From positions 1,178,001-1,242,000 of the forward strand of contig NZ_REFU01000001.1 of assembly GCF_003688915.1 (NCBI RefSeq): a DNA stretch of 64,000 nt, in the 5' to 3' direction. This document shows, in pieces, positions 57,787 to 64,000 of the stretch (its first letter is position 1; each line of letters begins with the position of its first letter). A model generated the notes under the pieces. The model worked only from the letters and a program-made list of their open reading frames with translations, did not search any database and had not been told where the DNA came from. The position numbers were made by a program, and so were the translations under genes. Source of the stretch: Rhodococcus sp. SBT000017. GTDB taxonomy: Bacteria; Actinomycetota; Actinomycetes; Mycobacteriales; Mycobacteriaceae.

Positions 57787-60253
57787 GACTGGCCTCCCTC
57801 GGTGGATTCCGCAGAAACACGACGAATGCCTACCACCGCGCCCGACTGCACCCCCAGCGAGCGATACACCGCCGAACCGGGCGAGTTCATCGGTACCCAC
57901 ACCACGGAGTCGGGCAGGTCGGTGATCGTCAGCGGCAACGTGATCGAGCCCCGGTCCGTCCCGACGCTCACCAAGTCACCGGTCTCCGCCCCGATCGCCG
58001 AGGCCGTCGCCGCCGACAACCGAACCGTGGGCGCGCGACCGGTCGCGGCGAGATTGTCCTCACCGTCCTGCATCCGTCCCGCATCGAGAAGCATCCGCCA
58101 CGTGGCCAGAACCGCGTCCCCGGAACCGAGGGCCGGAACGTCCACGCGGGGTGCCACCGGGCCACCGCGGTGCGCGGGCCGTCCCACACACCGAGGCGAA
58201 CCAACTCGGCGCGTGCCGCTGCCGCGTCGGGCACGGCCAGTTCGACGCCCATCTGTGCCGCGATCGCGTCGAGGATGCGTTGATCCGGCATCACCGCTCC
58301 GGCACCGAGCGCAGTGTCGAAGGCGCGAGGTCGACCTTCCCAGTCGACGAAAGTTCCCGGCTTGTCGACCACCGGCGCCACCGGGAACACCACGTCGGCC
58401 CGCTCGGTGACCGCACTGCGGCGTAGCTCGAGGCTCACCACGAACGCCGATCGGTCCAGTGCATCGAGCGCAGCCCGGGGGTCCGGCAGATCGTCGACAT
58501 CGATTCCGGCAGTGACCAGGACACGATTCGGTCCGGCGTCGGCCAGGACCGCGGCGGTGTCGCGGCCCACCCCCGCCGGCAGCTCGGGCACTGCCCACAC
58601 CGCCGCCACCTCGGCGCGCGCAGCCGCGTCGGTCACCGGACGCCCGCCGGGCAGGACGTTCGGCAGCGCCCCTGCGTCGAGGGCACCGCGTTCTCCGGCG
58701 CGTCGCGGAATCCAGGCCAGGCGCGCCCCGGTGTCGTCCGCCAGTTTCGAGGCCGCCGCCAGACCGCCCGGCACGGAGCCGAGCCGCTCGCCCACGAGCA
58801 CGATCGCACCGGGCTCTCGGAGGAGCTGGGCAATCGCTTCGGTGCCACGATCGCCGACGTGCAACGCATCGAGCCACCCCGGTTCGTCACCGGGAATCGA
58901 CTGCAGCAGGATGCCGTCGAGCTTTCGTAGGCCCCTGGTGGAGAACGGTGCGATCGACGCCACCACCACCGCGCTCGTGCGGTGCGCCTTCCGAAGCCTC
59001 AGGAACAACAGTGGTGATTCTTCCTCGGGCTCGAAGCCGACGAGCAACACCACCGGTGCGTTCTCGAGGTCGGTGTAGGTGACCCCCAACCCGGTCGCTG
59101 CGATTCGACCGGCCAGGAAGTCCGCTTCCTCGGCGCTGTGGCTGCGATTGCGAAAGTCGATATCGTTGGTGTGCAGCACTGTTCGAGCAAACTTGGAGTA
59201 CGCGTAGGCGTCCTCGAAGGTCGACCTTCCGCCGATCAGCACCGCGGCCCGGCCGACCGATGCGGCCAGCCCCGTCGCCGCGGCGGCCAGCGCAGCCGAC
59301 CACGACGTCTCGATCAACTCCCCCGATTCGTCGCGGATCATCGGCGCCGTGATGCGATCGGGTTCGGTGGCGTACTTGAACGCCCACCGTCCCTTGTCGC
59401 AGTTCCATTCCTCGTTGACCTGCGGGTCGTCCCCCGCCAGCCGGCGAAGGACCTTGCCGCGTCGATGGTCCGTGCGTTGAGCGCAGCCTCCTGCGCAGTG
59501 CTCGCACACGCTCGGTGACGAGGTGAGATCGTACGGGCGCGCACGGAACCGATACTCGGTATTGGTCAGGGCACCCACCGGACAGATCTGAACGGTGTTG
59601 CCCGAGAAGTAGGAGTCGAACGGCTCGTTGCCGAAGATCCCCACCTGTTGAATCGCACCACGCTCCAGTAAGTCGATGGACGGGTCGCCGGCCACTTGAT
59701 CTGCGAAACGAGTGCACCGCGCGCACAGGACGCACCGCTCCCGGTCCAGCAAGACCTCGGCCGACAGCGGAATCGGCTTGGGGTACGTGCGTTTCGTTTC
59801 GACGAATCTGGACTCTGCTCGACCCGCAGCCATCGCCTGGTTCTGCAGCGGGCACTCGCCGCCCTTGTCGCACACCGGGCAATCGAGCGGATGATTGATC
59901 AGCAGCAATTCCATGACGCCTCGCTGCGCCTTCTCCGCGGACTCCGATGTCACCTGGGTGCGCACGATCATGCCCTCGGCCACGGTCGTCGTGCAGGACG
60001 CCAACGGCTTGCGTTGCCCCTCGACATCGACCAGACATTGCCGGCACGCCCCCACCGGATCGAGTAGCGGGTGATCGCAGAAGCGCGGAATCTGCACGCC
60101 CATCAGCTCGGCGGCGCGAATCACCAACGTGCCCTTCGGAACACTGATCTCGTGGTCGTCGATGGTCAGTGTCACCATCTCCACTCGAGTGACCGACTGC
60201 TCAGGGTTGCCAGGAGTGGAGCCCGCGGAACGACCATGTGCTGCTGTGGTCAT
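57783..60253 (-). CDS. nuoG: NADH-quinone oxidoreductase subunit G, interrupted by an apparent one-base deletion
   Basis: Large iron-sulfur subunit. N-terminal [2Fe-2S] region [22 protein letters not shown], then [33 protein letters not shown] and VCEHCAGGC. The molybdopterin-type body follows to about residue 697. The frame beginning at ATG 60253 then turns Arg-rich and stops at 57968. The proper C-terminus ([36 protein letters not shown], ending ESTEGGQS) continues in another frame to 57783. Adding one base at the G-run 58159-58161 restores one frame of 823 residues; the total of 2471 bases is one short of a codon multiple. A real mutation would remove the last part, while a base-call error is also possible. 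Confidence 0.9.
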
Positions 60254-61551
60254 GACGTCAGCTCCTCTGCCATCAGAGTCGATCGGTGTGGATCGAAGGG
60301 GCATCCCTGTTCGGTGACGTGTCGGATGTACTCGTCGCGGAAGTACTTCAGCGAGGACACGATGGGGCTAGCGGCTCCGTCTCCCAAGGCGCAGAACGAC
60401 TTTCCGGCGATGCCGTCCGCGATGTCGAGCAACGTGGTGAGGTCCGCTTCGCTGCCGGTTCCGCCGTCGACGCGGCGCAGTATCTGCACCAGCCAGTAGG
60501 TTCCCTCTCGGCACGGGGTGCATTTGCCGCAGGATTCGTGTGCGTAGAACTCCGTCCATCGCAACACCGCTCGCACCACGCACGTCGTGTCGTCGAAGAT
60601 CTGCAATGCCTTGGTTCCCAGCATCGATCCGGCGGCGCCGACGCCTTCGTAGTCGAGTGGCACGTCGAGGTGATCGCCGGTGAACATCGGTGTCGACGAT
60701 CCTCCCGGTGTCCAGAACTTGAGCTCGTGACCGGGCCGGACGCCGCCCGCGTAGTCCAGCAGTTCCCGCAGGGTGATGCCCAGCGGGGCCTCGTACTGGC
60801 CGGGGCGACACACGTGGCCGGAGATCGAGTAGAGGGTGAATCCGGGTGACTTCTCGCTGCCCATCGACCGGAACCATTCGATTCCGTTGCGCAGGATCAC
60901 CGGAACGCTGGCGATCGATTCGACGTTGTTGACCACTGTCGGGCGCGCGTACAGGCCTGCGACCGCGGGGAACGGTGGACGCAGCCGGGGTTGTCCGCGG
61001 CGACCCTCCAACGAGTCGAGCAGAGCCGTCTCCTCGCCGCAGATGTACGCGCCGGCACCGGCATGGATCACCAGTTCGAGATCGAATCCCGTTCCGAGAA
61101 CGCCCTTGCCCAGGTATCCGGCCGCGTATGTCTCGGCAACCGCGGCCTGCAGACGGCGCAGCACCGGTACCACTTCACCGCGGACGTACACGAAGGCGTG
61201 CGATGCCCGAATAGCGTACGCCGCGATAATGATCCCCTCGATCAACGTGTGCGGGCTCGCCATCATCAATGGCATGTCCTTGCACGTACCCGGCTCCGAC
61301 TCGTCGGCGTTGACCACCAGGTAGTGAGCTTTCCCGTCACCCTGTGGGATGAAGCTCCACTTCGTTCCGGTCGGGAATCCTGCACCGCCACGACCGCGCA
61401 GACCGGAATCCTTGACGAAGGCGATGAGATCGTCGGGGTCCATGGCCAGGGCCTTTTCCAGGCCTCGATATCCCTCGTGACTGCGGTAGGTGTCGAGTGT
61501 CCACGAGTTCTTCTCGTCCCAGAATTCGCTCAGCACCGGCGTCAGGGCCAT
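60250..61551 (-). CDS. nuoF: NADH-quinone oxidoreductase subunit F
   Basis: 433 residues, NADH- and FMN-binding subunit. [18 protein letters not shown] is the FMN/NADH loop, followed by [31 protein letters not shown], and the [4Fe-4S] site [15 protein letters not shown] with a fourth Cys in [12 protein letters not shown] 61551 lies one base past the nuoE stop. It overlaps nuoG by four bases at its end. Confidence 0.97.
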   Translation of the reverse strand: MALTPVLSEFWDEKNSWTLDTYRSHEGYRGLEKALAMDPDDLIAFVKDSGLRGRGGAGFPTGTKWSFIPQGDGKAHYLVVNADESEPGTCKDMPLMMASPHTLIEGIIIAAYAIRASHAFVYVRGEVVPVLRRLQAAVAETYAAGYLGKGVLGTGFDLELVIHAGAGAYICGEETALLDSLEGRRGQPRLRPPFPAVAGLYARPTVVNNVESIASVPVILRNGIEWFRSMGSEKSPGFTLYSISGHVCRPGQYEAPLGITLRELLDYAGGVRPGHELKFWTPGGSSTPMFTGDHLDVPLDYEGVGAAGSMLGTKALQIFDDTTCVVRAVLRWTEFYAHESCGKCTPCREGTYWLVQILRRVDGGTGSEADLTTLLDIADGIAGKSFCALGDGAASPIVSSLKYFRDEYIRHVTEQGCPFDPHRSTLMAEELTS

Positions 61552-61552
61552 G

Positions 61553-62446
61553 TCACATCCCCTTCGTCGGCGGATCGGTTTCGGTGGTGTTCGGCTGCGG
61601 TGGAACGGTGGCCGAAGGAGCCGGAGCGGGTTTCTCGCGCACCGTCTCCGCCACTGCTTCGGCACCCAGATCGGGGTGATCGTCCGGGGAGCCGGCGTCG
61701 GCCCGGGGAGCCGACATCGAGTGCTCTAGCGCGTACCGGAGGCCGGCGAGAGTGGCTTCGCCTGCGCTGCCGGAGGATTCGAGTGCCCCGGGTCGGTCGT
61801 CGGCGAACCCGGCCAGAATTCGCTCGGTCTCGCGGAACGTGCACAGCGGAGCGCCGCGGGTCGGGGTCACCTGCGCACCGGATCGAAGCGCGTCGACAAG
61901 TTCCCGCGCCGACGCCGGAGTTCTGTTGTCGAAGAATTCCCAGTTGACCATCATCACCGGCGCGAAGTCGCACGCGGCGTTGCACTCGATGTGCTCGAGG
62001 GTGATGGCACCGTCGGCCGTGGTTCCGCCGTGGTCGATATCGAGATGATCCCGCAAGGCATCCATGATGGCGTCACCGCCCATGACGGCGCACAGGGTGT
62101 TGGTGCACACTCCGACGCGATAGTTGCCAGTGGGCTCGCGGCGATACATCGAGTAGAACGTCGCGACCGCGGTCACCTCTGCTCCGGTGAGATCGACTAC
62201 ATCCGAGCAGAATTCGATTCCGGCAGGCGTGAGATATCCGTCCTCGGATTGCACCAGGTGCAGCAACGGCAGCAACGCCGATCGAGCCTGAGGGTAGCGG
62301 GCGAGCACGATGTCGGCGTCGGCGCGCAGCCGGGCCCGGACGTCGGCCGGATAGGACGCGCGTGCGTCGGGGCCGACCAGTTGTACGGCTTCCTCGGGAC
62401 GGGCTCCGAGTGGGACGAGCACCGGCTCCGAGCGTGGCGCGATCAT
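61553..62446 (-). CDS. nuoE: NADH-quinone oxidoreductase subunit E
   Basis: 297 residues with a [2Fe-2S] site: Cys in [13 protein letters not shown] and the second pair in [12 protein letters not shown]. The core covers about residues 30-215. The extra 80 residues at the C-terminus are Ala/Pro/Glu-rich and not conserved (ending TDPPTKGM), longer than the roughly 250 residues of mycobacterial NuoE. ATG 62446 overlaps the nuoD stop by four bases. Confidence 0.94.
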   Translation of the reverse strand: MIAPRSEPVLVPLGARPEEAVQLVGPDARASYPADVRARLRADADIVLARYPQARSALLPLLHLVQSEDGYLTPAGIEFCSDVVDLTGAEVTAVATFYSMYRREPTGNYRVGVCTNTLCAVMGGDAIMDALRDHLDIDHGGTTADGAITLEHIECNAACDFAPVMMVNWEFFDNRTPASARELVDALRSGAQVTPTRGAPLCTFRETERILAGFADDRPGALESSGSAGEATLAGLRYALEHSMSAPRADAGSPDDHPDLGAEAVAETVREKPAPAPSATVPPQPNTTETDPPTKGM

Positions 62447-63741
62447 CGGTCCACCCCGCCCATCACCGGATCGATACTGGCGACGGCAGCGATGACGTCG
62501 GAGATCATGCCGCCCTCGCACATCGCGGCAACCGCCTGCAGATTGGTGAACGAGGGGTCTCTGAAATGCACTCGGTACGGCCGAGTTCCGCCGTCGCTGA
62601 CGATGTGCACACCCAGTTCGCCTCGCGGCGATTCCACCGTGGACAGCACTTGGCCCGCCGGCACTCGCATTCCCTCGGTCACCAGTTTGAAGTGGTGGAT
62701 CAACGACTCCATCGAGGTGTCCATGATGGTGCGCACGTGGTCCTGAGAATTGCCGAGACCGTCGGGTCCGGAGACCAGTTCGGCCGGCCAGGCGATCTTC
62801 TTGTCGTCGATGACCACCGGTCCGGCCCGCAGGCGATCGAGGGTCTGCTCGACGATCTTGAGCGATTCCTTCATCTCTTCGACGCGAATCAGATAGCGCC
62901 CGTAGCAGTCGCATCCGGTGTCGGTGACGACATCGAACTCGTAGTTCTCGTACCCGCAGTAGGGATCGGACCGGCGCAGATCGTAGGGAAGTCCGGTCGA
63001 TCGAAGCACCGGACCGGTGACGCCGAGGGCCATGCACCCCGTCAGGTCCAGATACCCGACGTTCTCGGTTCTGGCCTTCCAGATCGGGTTGTCGTTGAGC
63101 ATGAGTTCGAGATCGCGTAGCCGTCCGGGAAGGACCCGCAACAGCTCGCGAACCTTGTCGATCGCATCGGCGGGTAGATCCTGCGACAAGCCGCCGGGAC
63201 GAATGTAGGCGTGGTTCATTCGAAGTCCGGTGATGGCCTCGAAGACGTCGAGTATCAGTTCGCGTTCCCGGAATCCGAACAGCATCGCCGTCACGGCACC
63301 CAATTCCATTCCGCCCGTGGCCAATGCCACGAGGTGCGACGAGATTCGATTGAGCTCCATCAGCATCACCCGTACGACCGTCGCGCGCTCGGGAATGTCG
63401 TCGGTGATGTCGAGTAGCTTCTCCACCCCGAGGCAGTACGCGGTCTCGTTGAAGAAGGGCGAGAGATAGTCCATCCGAGTGACGAACGTGACGCCCTGAG
63501 TCCAGTTGCGATACTCGAGATTCTTCTCGATACCGGTGTGCAGGTAGCCGATTCCACACCGGGCCTCGGTGACGGTCTCGCCTTCGATCTCGAGAATCAA
63601 CCGCAGCACACCATGGGTGGACGGGTGTTGCGGACCCATGTTGACCACGATGCGTTCCGTGGTCGACCCGCGCGCCAGTTCGACCACGTCGTCCCAGTCC
63701 TGGCCCGACACTGCATAGATCGTTTCGTCCGTTGCGCTCAT
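62443..63741 (-). CDS. nuoD: NADH-quinone oxidoreductase subunit D
   Basis: 432 residues, hydrogenase-like quinone-site subunit. [53 protein letters not shown] and [24 protein letters not shown] are family segments; the C-terminal [22 protein letters not shown] is also present. The start shares one base with the nuoC stop (TGATG). Confidence 0.97.
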   Translation of the reverse strand: MSATDETIYAVSGQDWDDVVELARGSTTERIVVNMGPQHPSTHGVLRLILEIEGETVTEARCGIGYLHTGIEKNLEYRNWTQGVTFVTRMDYLSPFFNETAYCLGVEKLLDITDDIPERATVVRVMLMELNRISSHLVALATGGMELGAVTAMLFGFRERELILDVFEAITGLRMNHAYIRPGGLSQDLPADAIDKVRELLRVLPGRLRDLELMLNDNPIWKARTENVGYLDLTGCMALGVTGPVLRSTGLPYDLRRSDPYCGYENYEFDVVTDTGCDCYGRYLIRVEEMKESLKIVEQTLDRLRAGPVVIDDKKIAWPAELVSGPDGLGNSQDHVRTIMDTSMESLIHHFKLVTEGMRVPAGQVLSTVESPRGELGVHIVSDGGTRPYRVHFRDPSFTNLQAVAAMCEGGMISDVIAAVASIDPVMGGVDR

Positions 63742-64000
63742 CAGTTGTACGACCTGCGCTCGTTGGGAGGCGCAACCTGAGCGCCCTTGTACTCGATGGG
63801 AATTCCACCCAGGGGATAGTCCTTGCGCTGCGGGTGACCGACCCAATCGTCGGGCATCTCGATCCGCGTCAGTGCGGGATGACCATCGAAGACGATGCCG
63901 AAGAAGTCGTACACCTCACGCTCGTGCCAGTCGTTGGTCGGATACACCGCACAGAGCGAGGGTGTGTGCGGATCCGCATCGGGCACAGCCACTTCGAGTC
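63741..64000 (-). CDS. nuoC: NADH-quinone oxidoreductase subunit C, C-terminal part (cut by window edge)
   Basis: The last 86 codons are inside the window. It reads [51 protein letters not shown], the NuoC signature (E-R-E-V-Y-D-F-F-G). It is not fused to nuoD here. The gene continues beyond 64000 on the minus strand. Confidence 0.95.
   Translation of the reverse strand, partial: LEVAVPDADPHTPSLCAVYPTNDWHEREVYDFFGIVFDGHPALTRIEMPDDWVGHPQRKDYPLGGIPIEYKGAQVAPPNERRSYN

Overview
The window is about 64 kb of GC-rich, densely coded chromosome from an actinomycete of the Mycobacteriales. Gene order points to a Rhodococcus-type Nocardiaceae member. Evidence: frequent GTG starts, many 4-bp ATGA overlaps, and long stretches in the order known from Mycobacterium tuberculosis (hflX-dapF-miaA, miaB, recX-recA, pspM-pspA-clgR-pgsA, argA, ftsK, rnj-dapA-thyX, dapB). 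The genus is inferred. I saw no rRNA, tRNA, CRISPR array, insertion sequence, prophage or attachment site, and no gene-free gap reaches 300 bases.

Left part (1-19.7 kb): translation and tRNA modification (hflX fragment, miaA, miaB), lysine/peptidoglycan precursor synthesis (dapF), a DUF349 gene broken by an apparent frameshift, a glutamate-type ABC importer (gluABCD), recombination (recA-recX) and the envelope-stress cluster clgR-pspA-pspM with pgsA. recA carries two recognisable DNA-damage promoters. clgR carries an ECF-sigma-type promoter.

Middle (19.7-37.7 kb): ftsK, a TauE/SafE permease, rnj-dapA-thyX, a ribbon-helix-helix protein with repeated operator-like motifs at its start codon, zwf, a YcaQ-type DNA glycosylase homologue, an OFA-family transporter with a 38-residue partner, dapB and an ABC ATPase.

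Right (37.7-49.9 kb): a zinc alcohol dehydrogenase, a GH63-like glucosidase, and a probable operon for choline uptake and oxidation to glycine betaine (aldehyde dehydrogenase, APC permease, choline oxidase). This operon is joined by an overlapping stop/start to a CBS/DUF294 signalling gene and the glucosidase. It is followed by the remnant of a DinB/DUF664 gene, a YdcF-like protein and a TetR/DUF4188 divergent pair.

Far right (49.9-64 kb): the NADH dehydrogenase (complex I) operon on the minus strand from nuoC (cut by the window edge) to nuoN, with nearly every junction overlapping. nuoG is interrupted by a single-base frameshift in a G/C run. The similar break in the DUF349 gene means base-call error has to be excluded before either is called a real mutation.

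No clearly new multi-gene system was found. The most unusual local items are the two homopolymer frameshifts, the recA control region, the operator-like repeats at the ribbon-helix-helix gene, and the coupling of choline oxidation to a CBS/DUF294 protein.
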